Shown: one piece after another, positions 44,174-54,102 of the stretch
How positions within the stretch are numbered: the first letter of the stretch is position 1
How the letters are laid out: each line of letters opens with the position of its first letter
Position numbers and translations under genes: made by a program
Source: Brucella haematophila
GTDB taxonomy: Bacteria > Pseudomonadota > Alphaproteobacteria > Rhizobiales > Rhizobiaceae
DNA length: 64,000 nt
Reading direction: 5' to 3'
NCBI RefSeq assembly: GCF_005938105.1
Contig: NZ_VCPE01000008.1
Coordinates: forward strand, 1-64,000
The notes under the pieces: generated by a model
The model's database searches: none
Told to the model about the DNA's origin: nothing
What the model saw: only the letters and a program-made list of their open reading frames with translations

Positions 44174-45969
44174 GTTTGCTAACACAAACCGCGGTGGTTC
44201 GCGCGCCGATACGTCTGACCTCATGGGGATTGCTCATGAGCAACCGGCTGGCCGCTTTCGGTTTCTTTCTATTGGTCGCTATCTGCGTGGTCGTTCTGGC
44301 GGCACCTTTGCTACCGTTGCCGAACCCGGATGCCACGTCGCCCGCGACACGTTTACAGCCTTTGTTCACGTCCGGCCATTGGCTCGGTACGGACCAACTG
44401 GGCCGGGATATTCTAAGCAGAGTTATCTGGGGCACACGTGTGTCGGTAGCGGTCGGCTTTGCCGCCACTTTAATAGCGGCCATCATCGGTTCTTCCATTG
44501 GCCTCGTCGCTGGTTTTGTCGGTGGGCGCACCGACAATCTGATGATGCGCGGCATCGATATGCTGATGGCGTTCCCCTACATTCTTTTGGCGTTGGCGAT
44601 TGTAGCAGTCCTTGGGCCAGGTTTGATGAATGCGCTTTTCGCGATAGCTGTCGTCAATATCCCGTTTTTTGCCCGTAATGTCCGTGGTGTTACGTTGGGT
44701 CTCGCTCATCGAGAGTTCATCGATGCGGCGCGGCTTTCCGGCAAAAATCCACTCTCGATCCTGGCGACCGAGGTTCTTCCGAATGTCATGCCGGTGATCG
44801 TTATCACCATGTCGACGACCGCCGGTTGGATGATCCTCGAAACGGCGGGTCTCAGTTTTCTTGGTCTGGGCGCGCAACCACCACAGGCTGATCTGGGATC
44901 GATGCTGGGGGAGGGCAGGGCGCAGCTCTTCAACGCTCCGCATGTGTCCATAGTCCCCGGCCTGATGATCTTCCTGCTTGTGATCAGCTTGAATGTGCTT
45001 GGTGACGGTGTACGCGACATACTCGATCCACGCCTGCGGTCAGGTGCGCTTGCACGTCCCGGAGCCAGAACCGAGATAGCCCGTGATCGAGCTACGAAGT
45101 CTGATGTGTCTGGCAAGGCGGCACTGTCGGTCGCGGCGCTGGAAACAGGTTTCGTCAGCGGCGGACATTTTAGGCCAGCTGTCAAAAACGTTTCTCTCGA
45201 GTTGCATCGGGGGGAGTGTCTCGGCCTGATTGGAGAGAGCGGTTCAGGTAAAAGCGTTACAGCCCTTTCAATCATGGGGCTTGTCGCATCACCGCCCGGG
45301 CTTATCCGTAACGGGTCCATATTTCTGGAGGGCAAGGATGTTCTTTCCATGCGGGAAACGGAGCTTACGACCCTTCGCGGCAGTAAGGTGACCTATGTGT
45401 TTCAGGACCCGCTGACGACATTGCATCCGATGTATTCCATCGGCTGGCAGGTTGAGGAAACTATCGGAGCGCATCGTCGCACTACCGCGACTGAGCGACG
45501 CGAACAAGCAATAGCCCTGCTTGAGAAGGTTGGCATTCCAGACGCCAGAGAACGCGCCAGCCATTATCCGCATCAGCTTTCTGGCGGACAACGCCAGCGT
45601 GTCGGCATTGCAAAGGCTCTCGCCAATGACCCCGATATCATCATCGCAGACGAGCCCACGACGGCGCTGGATGTGACTGTGCAGGCACGAATTCTTGATC
45701 TGCTGCGCGAGTTGCAACGCGAACGCGGCATAGCATTGTTGTTCATCACCCATGACTTTGGAGTGGTTTCAGAAATCTGCGACCGCGTTGCGGTGATGAA
45801 AGATGGCGAGATTGTCGAGACAGGTACGGCGAGGGCGGTCTTATCCAATCCGCAGCATGACTATACGCGTCGGCTCATTGCTTGCGTGCCAGAACTCGGA
45901 CAAGGCCTGAGCTTTCTCGACAAGGTAGCCAAAGTCTTCGGACGGGAGAATAAAGGCATGAAAGCATGA
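44170..45969 (+). CDS. Fused permease 2 and ATPase 1 of the peptide importer
   Basis: The 599-residue product combines a DppC-like permease (residues ~1-290; [20 protein letters not shown] and [20 protein letters not shown]) with a DppD-like ABC ATPase (~315-599; Walker A GESGSGKS, signature [16 protein letters not shown], Walker [12 protein letters not shown], and the oligopeptide C-terminal motif [14 protein letters not shown]). The two are normally separate genes. The reading frame is continuous through the junction. Coupled by ATGA overlaps to both neighbours. Confidence 0.9.
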   Translation: MSLLTQTAVVRAPIRLTSWGLLMSNRLAAFGFFLLVAICVVVLAAPLLPLPNPDATSPATRLQPLFTSGHWLGTDQLGRDILSRVIWGTRVSVAVGFAATLIAAIIGSSIGLVAGFVGGRTDNLMMRGIDMLMAFPYILLALAIVAVLGPGLMNALFAIAVVNIPFFARNVRGVTLGLAHREFIDAARLSGKNPLSILATEVLPNVMPVIVITMSTTAGWMILETAGLSFLGLGAQPPQADLGSMLGEGRAQLFNAPHVSIVPGLMIFLLVISLNVLGDGVRDILDPRLRSGALARPGARTEIARDRATKSDVSGKAALSVAALETGFVSGGHFRPAVKNVSLELHRGECLGLIGESGSGKSVTALSIMGLVASPPGLIRNGSIFLEGKDVLSMRETELTTLRGSKVTYVFQDPLTTLHPMYSIGWQVEETIGAHRRTTATERREQAIALLEKVGIPDARERASHYPHQLSGGQRQRVGIAKALANDPDIIIADEPTTALDVTVQARILDLLRELQRERGIALLFITHDFGVVSEICDRVAVMKDGEIVETGTARAVLSNPQHDYTRRLIACVPELGQGLSFLDKVAKVFGRENKGMKA

Positions 45970-46763
45970 GTGAAATTGCGATCAGTGCACGGGAGCTTAC
46001 CAAGACATTTGGCGGTGGGCGAACTCTCTTTGGCAGGAAACACCATCAGGTCGATGCAGTCAAAAAAGTGTCTCTTGATCTGCGGCGAGGTGAGACCCTT
46101 GCCGTGGTAGGCGAAAGCGGCTCGGGAAAGAGTACGCTTGCGCGCATGTTTGTGGGGCTGACGGAACCGACAAGCGGAACCATGACAATCGCTGACCGCG
46201 ATGTGACCGATTTGCGTAGATCGGGGGCGCGTGCATTCGGCAAGGTCATTCAATATGTCTTTCAGGACCCCGTCGCCTCGCTCAATCCGCGTAAGACCAT
46301 CAAACAGATTCTAGACGTTCCGCTCAAGCTTCTCGGCAAATACGACGCAGCGCAGCGCACACAGAAAATGTTAAAATTGCTCGATGCGGTGCAGATGCCC
46401 AAAGACACGCTGGAACGCTATCCGCATGAGTTCTCGGGCGGGCAGGCACAGCGTATTGCGATAGCGCGTACGCTCGCAGCAGAAGCCGAGATTGTCGTGC
46501 TTGATGAGCCAGTCAGCGCCCTCGATGTTTCGGTACAAGCTCAGGTCCTCTTGTTGCTGGATGAGCTTAAGCGGGAATTCGATCTGTCCTATCTTTTCAT
46601 AAGTCACGATCTCGCTGTTGTAGAGGCCATTTCGGATCGGGTGGCAGTGATGTATTTCGGGGAAATTGTGGAAGAGGCTTCCGCTCGCGATCTTTTCGCT
46701 CACCCGCAACACGCCTATACGCGACAATTGCTGGATAGCGCACCACGCATCAGGAAAGAGTAG
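45966..46763 (+). CDS. Peptide-type ABC importer, ATPase 2 (DppF-like)
   Basis: The 265-residue ABC ATPase has Walker [10 protein letters not shown], signature FSGGQAQRIAIARTLA, Walker B IVVLDEPVSALD, and FVGLTEPTSG. It ends with the peptide-importer tail HAYTRQLLDSAPRIRKE. It pairs with the ATPase half of the preceding fused protein. Confidence 0.92.
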   Translation: MSEIAISARELTKTFGGGRTLFGRKHHQVDAVKKVSLDLRRGETLAVVGESGSGKSTLARMFVGLTEPTSGTMTIADRDVTDLRRSGARAFGKVIQYVFQDPVASLNPRKTIKQILDVPLKLLGKYDAAQRTQKMLKLLDAVQMPKDTLERYPHEFSGGQAQRIAIARTLAAEAEIVVLDEPVSALDVSVQAQVLLLLDELKREFDLSYLFISHDLAVVEAISDRVAVMYFGEIVEEASARDLFAHPQHAYTRQLLDSAPRIRKE

Positions 46764-46770
46764 AAGTGGC

Positions 46771-47556
46771 ATGGTCAAAACGGGCCTTAAAAACAGCGGC
46801 GAAACACTGAAGCGTGTGAGCGTGAAGGCAGCAAAGCCCAAGCGTAGGCCGGAAGAAATTGCCGACCGCATCAAGGATTTCATCAGAGCCAAAACATTGA
46901 AGCCCGGTGACCGCCTACCACAGGAAAAGGAGCTGATCGATCAGTTCAAAGCTGCGAAGGGCACGGTTCGAGAAGCAATGAAAGCGCTTGAAACACAAGG
47001 GCTTATCTATACGCGAAGCGGACCGGGGGGCGGCGCATTTGTGGCGGAGCCATCGGCAAGACATGCCATGGAAATGCTGGGCAGTTTTTTCTTCTTCGAT
47101 CAGCCGAGCTTGAGCGAAATCTATTCGATACGCAAGTTGCTGGAACCGGAAATTGCAGCATTGCTGGCAGGCAAGCTGACGCACGGTGATATTGTTCAAC
47201 TTGAGAACACCATGCGTCTTTATGATCGCCCGCCTGTCGATCTGGATGATCAATATCAACAGCGGGTGGCCGAATTGGATTTCCATTCACTGTTGGCGCA
47301 ACAATGTCCAGACCGGCTGCTGGGCTTCGTTTCCGGGCTCACCCACCATCTTTTGCGCAACTTGCCTGTTGCCCGCGCCATCTATGCAGATCCAACGCCT
47401 GCGTCTCGCGAATCTGGGCTTGTTTTTCAACATCGTCTGCTGGCCGCTCTTATCGAAAACAGACGGGAGGATGCACGGCAGATTGCTTACGAACATATGG
47501 TTTCCGCCGAAGATTATATGCTTTCAAAGGCCACGACCATCGTCGGAAAGGTTTAG
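46771..47556 (+). CDS. FadR/FCD-type GntR regulator
   Basis: From the ATG at 46771 the product has 261 residues, with a GntR winged helix (LKPGDRLPQEKELIDQFKAA and KGTVREAMKALETQGLIYTR) and a helical FCD effector domain (SIRKLLEPEIAALLAGKL). It is the last gene of the importer operon, 7 bases after ATPase 2, and likely controls it through the palindrome at 41557-41576. It could also control asnO/ngg downstream. Confidence 0.9.
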   Translation: MVKTGLKNSGETLKRVSVKAAKPKRRPEEIADRIKDFIRAKTLKPGDRLPQEKELIDQFKAAKGTVREAMKALETQGLIYTRSGPGGGAFVAEPSARHAMEMLGSFFFFDQPSLSEIYSIRKLLEPEIAALLAGKLTHGDIVQLENTMRLYDRPPVDLDDQYQQRVAELDFHSLLAQQCPDRLLGFVSGLTHHLLRNLPVARAIYADPTPASRESGLVFQHRLLAALIENRREDARQIAYEHMVSAEDYMLSKATTIVGKV

Positions 47557-47769
47557 GAAAAGCCGATAAAAATGGGAACCATCCCGGCGCTGTTGCATTT
47601 GCAACTGGGAGGGCCGCCGCCAGAACACACGCGACGGCCCCATTCGTGAGGGCATAGCCCGTAGGAAGATCAAGCAGTCTTCGGGCTGTGCAAAGAGACG
47701 AAGCGGGTTTGACGGCGTTACGGTCACAGATGCGCTCTCGTTATGACAATGGAGGTTTCGACCCTTTTT
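47557..47769. promoter_or_regulatory. asnO promoter region with hairpins
   Basis: The gap contains GTTGC-ATTT-GCAAC (47592-47605) and a near-perfect 10-bp stem GGGCCGCCGC/GCGACGGCCC (47611-47640) with no T-run. GGAGG lies at 47751-47755. These could be an operator and a weak terminator for the regulator gene. Confidence 0.4.
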
Positions 47770-49545
47770 ATGTGTGGAATTTGCGGAGAAGTCAGGTTCG
47801 ATGGCGGTACGCCATCGGTTTCGGCAGTCTCGAAAATGGCAGATGTCTTGAGTCCCAGAGGGCCCGACGCATCTGGTATCGTCATCCGGGGCAATGTAGG
47901 CTTCGGTCACAGAAGACTGAGAATTCTCGATCTTTCCGAAAAATCACAGCAACCCATGATCGATGCAGATCTCGGTCTGACATTGGTTTTCAACGGATGT
48001 ATCTACAATTTCCGTGAGTTGCGCGCAGAGCTTGAAGCGAAGGGTTATCACTTCTTTTCCGATGGAGATACCGAGGTGATCCTGAAGGCTTGGCACGCCT
48101 GGGGAGAAAACTGCGTCTCTCGGTTTTTAGGCATGTTCGCTTTTGCAATCCACGAACGGGATACGGGACGGATCATTCTTGCCCGTGATCGGTTCGGGAT
48201 AAAGCCGCTCTATCTCTCCGAGGTCAACGGCGCGTTGCGCTTTGCATCTTCGTTGCCAGCACTGGTAAAGGCTGGCGGCGTTGATACCTCAATTGATCGT
48301 GCTGCGCTCCACAATTACATGAGCTTCCACGCTGTCGTGCCGCCACCGCGTACGATCTATGAAGGCGTACGCAAGCTGCCCCCAGCAACGATGCGTATTT
48401 ATGAGGCCAATGGCAGTTTCAAGGATCGCATCTATTGGCAAGCGCCTTATCGCCGCCTGCCGGGCGACAGCGCACTAAGCCGGGAGGAATGGCAGGAACA
48501 ACTGTTGGACATGCTCCGCCTGGCAGTCAAAAGGCGCATGATTTCAGACGTTCCGGTCGGTGTTCTTCTTTCCGGCGGCGTGGATTCCAGCCTCATTGTA
48601 GGCTTGCTGGCGGAAGCAGGCCAGACTGGTCTTATGAGCTTTTCTGTCGGTTTCGAAGAAGCCAATGGTGAGAAGGGCGACGAATTCGTCTATTCGGACC
48701 TCATAGCCAAGCATTTCGGAACGGATCATCACAAAATATTCGTTCCGTCAGCGGACCTTATGGAGGCTTTGCCTGGAACCATCGCTGCTATGTCGGAGCC
48801 GATGGTTTCCTATGACAATGTCGGCTTCTACCTTCTCTCAAAAGAAGTGTCGAAACACATCAAGGTGGTCCAGTCCGGTCAGGGTGCTGACGAAGTTTTC
48901 GGCGGCTATCACTGGTATCCACCGCTTGTGGATTCCAACGATGTGGTCGGTGACTATGCCAAGGGCTTTCGCGACCGCACGCATGCTGTGCTTGCCACAC
49001 AATTGTCCGCAGACTGGATGCCCGAGCAGGATTACAGTCTGGAGCTTCTCGAAGAGAAGTTGCTTGAGGACGGTGCCGATACGCCTGTTGACCGTGCGCT
49101 GAGGCTCGACACCAATGTGATGCTCGTGGACGATCCGGTCAAGCGCGTCGATAATATGACGATGGCGTGGGGACTGGAAGCACGTGTGCCTTTCCTGGAC
49201 CACGAATTGGTAGAGCTGGCAGCGCGTATTCCGCCAGAAGAAAAGCTGCGCGATGGCGGTAAAGGTATCCTCAAGGACGTTGCCCGGAAAGTCATCCCAA
49301 GTGAAGTCATTGATCGCAAGAAAGGCTATTTCCCGGTACCGCAGCTCAAATATATCGCCGGGCCCTATCTCGATATGCTGCGCGATGCATTGTCATCCCA
49401 GAAGGCGCGCGAGCGCGGTCTTTTCCAGCGTGACTATCTTGAGCGCTTGTTCGCCAACCCATCAGACCACATCACGCCGCTGCGCGGATCGGAGCTGTGG
49501 CAAGCAGGACTGCTGGAAATGTGGCTCCAGACGCAGGAGGCATGA
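47770..49545 (+). CDS. asnO: N-acetylglutaminylglutamine amidotransferase
   Basis: The 591-residue product is an asparagine-synthetase-type class II amidotransferase. The N-terminal nucleophile is Cys2 (MCGICGEVRF) in the glutaminase domain, and the synthetase domain has the PP-loop SGGVDSSLI. In the NAGGN pathway AsnO converts the C-terminal carboxylate of N-acetylglutaminylglutamine to the amide. The start at 47770 is set by the need for Cys2 to be freed at the N-terminus; a longer in-frame start at 47743 would bury it. GGAGG is 14 bases upstream, unusually far. Confidence 0.9.
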   Translation: MCGICGEVRFDGGTPSVSAVSKMADVLSPRGPDASGIVIRGNVGFGHRRLRILDLSEKSQQPMIDADLGLTLVFNGCIYNFRELRAELEAKGYHFFSDGDTEVILKAWHAWGENCVSRFLGMFAFAIHERDTGRIILARDRFGIKPLYLSEVNGALRFASSLPALVKAGGVDTSIDRAALHNYMSFHAVVPPPRTIYEGVRKLPPATMRIYEANGSFKDRIYWQAPYRRLPGDSALSREEWQEQLLDMLRLAVKRRMISDVPVGVLLSGGVDSSLIVGLLAEAGQTGLMSFSVGFEEANGEKGDEFVYSDLIAKHFGTDHHKIFVPSADLMEALPGTIAAMSEPMVSYDNVGFYLLSKEVSKHIKVVQSGQGADEVFGGYHWYPPLVDSNDVVGDYAKGFRDRTHAVLATQLSADWMPEQDYSLELLEEKLLEDGADTPVDRALRLDTNVMLVDDPVKRVDNMTMAWGLEARVPFLDHELVELAARIPPEEKLRDGGKGILKDVARKVIPSEVIDRKKGYFPVPQLKYIAGPYLDMLRDALSSQKARERGLFQRDYLERLFANPSDHITPLRGSELWQAGLLEMWLQTQEA

Positions 49546-51348
49546 ATGCGAAATCATGGTGAGGAACAAATGACCCGGCAGAAAGTCAGGGGCGGCAAGG
49601 CTCTTTCGCATCGTCTGACACGCTTGCGCACGCCGGAAAGCGCTGGATTTTACCAGGAGCATTCGCATGGCGCTAACAAGGCAGAAGTTGATAGCAGACA
49701 ACACAATGTGACCCTCGACTGCGGTTGGGGGCGACTGTTGTTTGCGCAGACATTCGACAGCAATCAAGCCATTGTCGACGCGATGCGAGCGGAGGCCCCG
49801 GCAAGCCGCGATATTCTGTTTTATGTCAGCGATCCGCATGTTCTGTTGTCGTTGGCACCGCACGAGATTTTTCTTGATCCGTCGCACACCTATCGTCTGG
49901 AACTGTCGACTTATCGGGCCGGAGGACGCCGCACGCGCGGCGTCACCATTCGCCGCGCCATTTCGGAAATTGATGCGGACGGTATCAATGGAGTTTATGC
50001 CGCATGCGGCATGGTTCAGCTTCGAGCTGATTTCTTTTCTGCAGAGCGTGTAAACCGTGCAGTCACCTATTTTGTCGCTCAGGACGATGCCACTGGCGAA
50101 ATTGTCGGCACGGTGACAGGCATTGACCATCAGCGCCTGTTCGACGATCCGGACCGCGGAGCTTCGCTGTGGTGCCTTGCCGTTCACCCACAGGCACGCC
50201 AGCCCGGCATCGGTGAAAAGCTGGTGCGTATGCTTGCCGAACACTTTCAGGCGCGTGGGTTGCGTCATATGGATTTGTCTGTACTTCACGACAATGAGAA
50301 CGCCATTCGGCTCTACGAGAAGCTTGGTTTCAATCGTGTTCCGCTCTTCGCAGTGAAGTGCAAAAACGCGATCAATGAAAAGTTTTTCGCGTCCCGCCTC
50401 GAAGCTGTAGAAGCACTCAATCCCTATGCGCGGATCATTGTAGATGAGGCGATGCGCAGGGGTGTGCAGGTTGATGTTACGGATGCGGACGGTGGGTTCT
50501 TTCGTCTCTCCTATGGTGGACGCTCGGTTCACTGTCGGGAAAGCCTCTCCGAGATGACATCCGGTGTTGCCATGTCGATTTGCGACGATAAAGCCGTGAC
50601 GCGGCGGGTCGTTGAAAAAGCCGGGCTGGTCGTTCCTGCGCAGATTTCCGCAGACGAAAGCGTTGAAACGCAGGAAGCTTTCTTGCACCAACATGGAAAA
50701 CTTGTCGTCAAACCGGCGCGGGGCGAGCAGGGGCGCGGTATTTCTGTCGGAATATCCGATATGAAACACCTACAAACGGCGATCAAACAGGCCCGTACTG
50801 TTTGCGATAGGGTGTTGCTGGAGGCTTGTTTTGAGGGCCAGGATCTGCGCCTGGTCATCATCAATTTTGAGCTGGTCGCAGCAGCGGTGCGGCGACCACC
50901 ACGAGTGGTGGGTGATGGAAAAACGACGGTACGAAAACTCATCGATATTCAATCGCGACGACGCTCCGCCGCCACCGGCGGGGAAAGTCGCATTCCTGTC
51001 GACACCGAAACGAAGAGATGTCTTCAGGAGCAGAAATTGTCGCTCGATAGCGTGCTTGATGACGGCCGTGAGATCACCGTGCGCAAAGCGGCCAATCTGC
51101 ATACGGGTGGAACCATCCACGATGTGACATCGCTTGTTGATCCCGAGCTTGTTGATGCTGCTTGCCGTGCCGCGCGCGCAATCAATATTCCCGTGGTGGG
51201 CATAGATTTCATGATAAAGCGACCAGATAAGCCGGAATATATCTTTGTCGAAGCCAATGAACGCCCCGGGCTCGCCAATCATGAGCCAAGACCCACAGCG
51301 GCCAAGTTCGTAGAGTGCTTGTTTCCCCAACTCTACCGGGAGGGTTGA
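49546..51348 (+). CDS. ngg: N-acetylglutaminylglutamine synthetase
   Basis: The 600-residue product has a GNAT acetyltransferase domain (residues ~170-275; AVHPQARQPGIGEKLVRMLA, NENAIRLYEKLGF) and a C-terminal ATP-grasp ligase (~330-600; KLVVKPARGEQGRGISVGIS, FVEANERPGLANHE). This matches Ngg, which acetylates glutamine and joins two glutamines to make the N-acetyl dipeptide that AsnO amidates. Its ATG directly follows the asnO stop. NAGGN accumulates under osmotic stress in Sinorhizobium and Pseudomonas. Confidence 0.9.
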   Translation: MRNHGEEQMTRQKVRGGKALSHRLTRLRTPESAGFYQEHSHGANKAEVDSRQHNVTLDCGWGRLLFAQTFDSNQAIVDAMRAEAPASRDILFYVSDPHVLLSLAPHEIFLDPSHTYRLELSTYRAGGRRTRGVTIRRAISEIDADGINGVYAACGMVQLRADFFSAERVNRAVTYFVAQDDATGEIVGTVTGIDHQRLFDDPDRGASLWCLAVHPQARQPGIGEKLVRMLAEHFQARGLRHMDLSVLHDNENAIRLYEKLGFNRVPLFAVKCKNAINEKFFASRLEAVEALNPYARIIVDEAMRRGVQVDVTDADGGFFRLSYGGRSVHCRESLSEMTSGVAMSICDDKAVTRRVVEKAGLVVPAQISADESVETQEAFLHQHGKLVVKPARGEQGRGISVGISDMKHLQTAIKQARTVCDRVLLEACFEGQDLRLVIINFELVAAAVRRPPRVVGDGKTTVRKLIDIQSRRRSAATGGESRIPVDTETKRCLQEQKLSLDSVLDDGREITVRKAANLHTGGTIHDVTSLVDPELVDAACRAARAINIPVVGIDFMIKRPDKPEYIFVEANERPGLANHEPRPTAAKFVECLFPQLYREG

Positions 51349-52610
51349 AATGCGCCGACTGATTTGCGTTAGGCATCAACATCAGTAAATCAGTTTGAGC
51401 TGTGATTATGTCTTGGCAATTGTGCCCGACAGATAAGCCGTGCGGGCACCCGCGCGGCTCAATTTACCGGACGATGTCATGGGCAGGCTACCGGGGCGGA
51501 CCAGTTTTATATGGGGCGTTATGCCAATGCTGGAATTGACCGCCGCGGTGATCTGCCTTTTGAGCATTTCGGCGTTATCTCGCTGTGTGCTCCTGTATTC
51601 AACCAGGATGACAATGACCTCGGAACAATCGCTATCGACAGCAAAAGCTGCAACGCGCGTATTCTGCAACTCCGGAACAGCATTGACAGTCTGTTCAATG
51701 TCTTGCGGCCAGATGTTGCGGCCATTGATTGCTATCATGTCCTTGAAGCGACCGGTGACAATCAGCTCGCCGTCTTTCATGAACCCCGCATCGTCTGTAT
51801 CCAAGAAGTCGGTATCCGCAATCCGCTTCATTGACTGAAGCGACCCGTCGCAATAGCCGGACATCAGGCTGGGGCCGCGAATGCATATTTGGCCAATCTG
51901 GCCTTCGGGCAGGGGAGTTCCGTCGGAAGCACAGATTTTAATCTCATGACCGTTCAACGGTCTGCCGCACACAGCCAACAAGCGTGTATCCGGTTCGTCT
52001 CGTTCAGTGGATATTACTAGATTTTCCTCCAGTCCTTTGCGATTGACCATCTCTTCACGAAGACCGTGGCGAAAACTGACCAGAAGCGTGGACTCCGCAA
52101 GTCCATAACTTAGCGTAAACGATGCTTCGTGGAATCCGAACTGTGCCATGGCTTTGGCAAAATCATTGAGCTTACGAAGATCAATCATATCCCCTCCGAC
52201 TCCTGAAACCCGAAGAGAAGAAAGATCAAGATCGCTGTCTGACTGCTTGAGCCGCTGTGCGGCAAGCCTGTAACCGAAGACCGGTGCGTAGGTGATTGTA
52301 GACCTGTTTCGGGACATCAACTGTAGCCGTAGTACCGGACGTCTGGCAAATGTCGCAGGTGCCATGTAGTCCACGGTCGTTTGAGAAAACAGCGGCGCTA
52401 TAGAAAAGCCGACCAGCCCCATGTCGTGATAGAATGGCAGCCACGAGAAGGCGCGATCTTCGGCGGTAATTTCAATGCACTCACGCAATATTCCCCCTAC
52501 ATTATGGCACACCGCTTCTTGTGAGATACGAATACCTTTCGGCTCTGCCGTTGAACCTGACGAAAACTGGATATAAGCCGGTTCATCAGGTTGAAGCGGA
52601 TCCAGCGATA

Positions 52611-52637
52611 TGAACCGCGCCGGGTTTGCCGGAGACC
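52611..52637 (+). repeat. IS terminal inverted repeat, left
   Basis: 27 bp matching the reverse complement of 53905-53931 with two mismatches (positions 6 and 14). Confidence 0.93.
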
Positions 52638-52649
52638 GTTTGGTTTAAG

Positions 52650-53555
52650 TTATGCGGCCAATGCTGGTTCGTCCAGCATGGCGTAGTATCGTTCTTCGGC
52701 CTCGGCTGGCGGTATGTTTCCGACGGGCTCCAGAAGGCGGCGGTTGTTGAACCAATCGACCCATTCGAGCGTGGCGAACTCCACGGCTTCGAAGTTGCGC
52801 CACGGCCCACGTCGATGGATGACCTCGGCCTTGCAAAGACCGTTGATCGTTTCGGCGAGAGCGTTGTCATAACTGTCGCCAACACTTCCTGCGGAAGGCT
52901 CGATGCCTGCTTCCGCCAACCGCTCGGAATAGCGAATGGACACGTATTGCGAGCCGCGATCGGAATGGTGAACCAGTCCGCCGCGCTGGACGGGCTGCCG
53001 ATCATGAAGCGCCTGGTCGTGGGCATCGAGCACAAAAGCCGCATGGGCCGTTCGGCTTGCCCGCCACCCGACGATGCGGCGGGCGAAGGCATCAATGACG
53101 AGGGCCACGTAACCGAAGCCCTGCCAGGTCGCGACATAAGTGAAATCGGATAACCACAGCATGTTCGGCGCTGGAGCGAAGAACTGTCGGTTCACCCGGT
53201 CGAGTGGGCATGGAGCGGACGTGTCCGACACGGTGGTTTTGACTGGCTTGCCGCGAATGATGCCTTGAAGTCCCATCATTCTCATGAGCCGTGCGACGGT
53301 GCAGCAAGCGACATCGAAGCCTTCTCGCCGCAACTGTCGCCAGACTTTCCGCACGCCATAGACCTGGAAGTTCTCGTTGAACACCCGGCGTATCTCGATC
53401 TTCATGGCCGTGTCGCTCCGGGCGCGGGCCGCCAAGCAATCCACGTCCGTTCGCTTGGCGATGACCTCATAATAGGTGGACGGGGCAATCGGCAGCAGTC
53501 TGCAAATCGGCTCGACCCCGAGCACCGAGCGGTGTTCGTCGATGAAAGAAATCAT
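52650..53555 (-). CDS. IS3 transposase OrfB, DDE catalytic subunit
   Basis: The 301-residue product is an intact integrase-core protein: [14 protein letters not shown] near the N-terminus, then the DDE residues in [29 protein letters not shown] and [11 protein letters not shown]. The C-terminus [19 protein letters not shown] is typical. It looks functional. It begins inside orfA by a 1-base-shifted ATGA overlap. Confidence 0.95.
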   Translation of the reverse strand: MISFIDEHRSVLGVEPICRLLPIAPSTYYEVIAKRTDVDCLAARARSDTAMKIEIRRVFNENFQVYGVRKVWRQLRREGFDVACCTVARLMRMMGLQGIIRGKPVKTTVSDTSAPCPLDRVNRQFFAPAPNMLWLSDFTYVATWQGFGYVALVIDAFARRIVGWRASRTAHAAFVLDAHDQALHDRQPVQRGGLVHHSDRGSQYVSIRYSERLAEAGIEPSAGSVGDSYDNALAETINGLCKAEVIHRRGPWRNFEAVEFATLEWVDWFNNRRLLEPVGNIPPAEAEERYYAMLDEPALAA

Positions 53556-53824
53556 CGCTTCAGTGGGCGGTCGAGCTCCGCCTGGGCAAAATACGCCGAG
53601 GCTTTGCGTAAAATCTCATTGGCCTGACGAAGCTCGCGGTTCTCCCGCTCCAGAGCCTTCATTTTCTCCGCGACCTCACTCGGCAAACCAGCACGCTTGC
53701 CGCTGTCCACCTCGGCCTTCTTAACCCATTCATTGAGCGTAAGCGCCGAGCAGCCGATCTTGGCGGCTATCAAGCAAACAGCCGCCGACCGCGATGGATG
53801 TTCAGCTTCATGCTCGACCACCAT
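53552..53824 (-). CDS. IS3 transposase OrfA
   Basis: The 90-residue product has a helix-turn-helix ([20 protein letters not shown]) and a leucine-zipper region ([20 protein letters not shown]), as in OrfA of IS3 elements. The open frame continues upstream with the conserved-looking [13 protein letters not shown] but has no usual start codon there before a TGA, so the true start may be lost or non-standard. Its stop overlaps orfB (ATGA). No A-rich frameshift signal was seen. Confidence 0.88.
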   Translation of the reverse strand: MVVEHEAEHPSRSAAVCLIAAKIGCSALTLNEWVKKAEVDSGKRAGLPSEVAEKMKALERENRELRQANEILRKASAYFAQAELDRPLKR

Positions 53825-53904
53825 TCGAACAGCGCGGGCTCGGACTTCAGGAGAAAATTTGTTCGTCGTCCTGCTTGTCTTAGATCCTACTTCTCACGAG
53901 TTGG

Positions 53905-53931
53905 GGTCTCCGGCAAATCCGGCGCAGTTCA
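53905..53931 (-). repeat. IS terminal inverted repeat, right
   Basis: 27 bp matching 52611-52637 in inverted orientation with two mismatches. It is followed by the ATA target duplication. Confidence 0.93.
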
Positions 53932-54102
53932 ATACGTCACCTTGAATGGCATCCAATTGACTGTAGCTGACGGCTTACACGCCGGCCTTCTGCACGAGAT
54001 CGGGTGATAGCTCTTTTAGTGTATCAGACAGACAAACGAGCTTAGCATTTCCCGCTCGCACAAATGCGCCAAGCCTCTCGAGATTGCTTTTCTTGCCACA
54101 CA

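Larger units (their letters stand above)
52611..53931 (-). mobile_element. IS3-family insertion sequence
   Basis: The element is 1321 bp. Its ends are 27-bp inverted repeats matching at 25 of 27 positions (both begin TGAAC and contain TTTGCCGGAGACC), with TG/CA termini. It is flanked by ATA on both sides (52608-52610 and 53932-53934), a 3-bp target duplication typical of IS3. Removing it with one ATA restores the FAAL reading frame exactly. It carries orfA and orfB on the minus strand. Confidence 0.95.

Noticed and set aside
47611-47640. GC-rich hairpin as a strong terminator
   Set aside because: The stem has a mismatch and no T-run; kept only as a possible element in the promoter region.
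53798-54007. Plus-strand open frame ending in a short Val/Leu-rich stretch
   Set aside because: It runs antisense across the IS end into the FAAL remnant; the minus-strand frame gives clear FAAL sequence instead.
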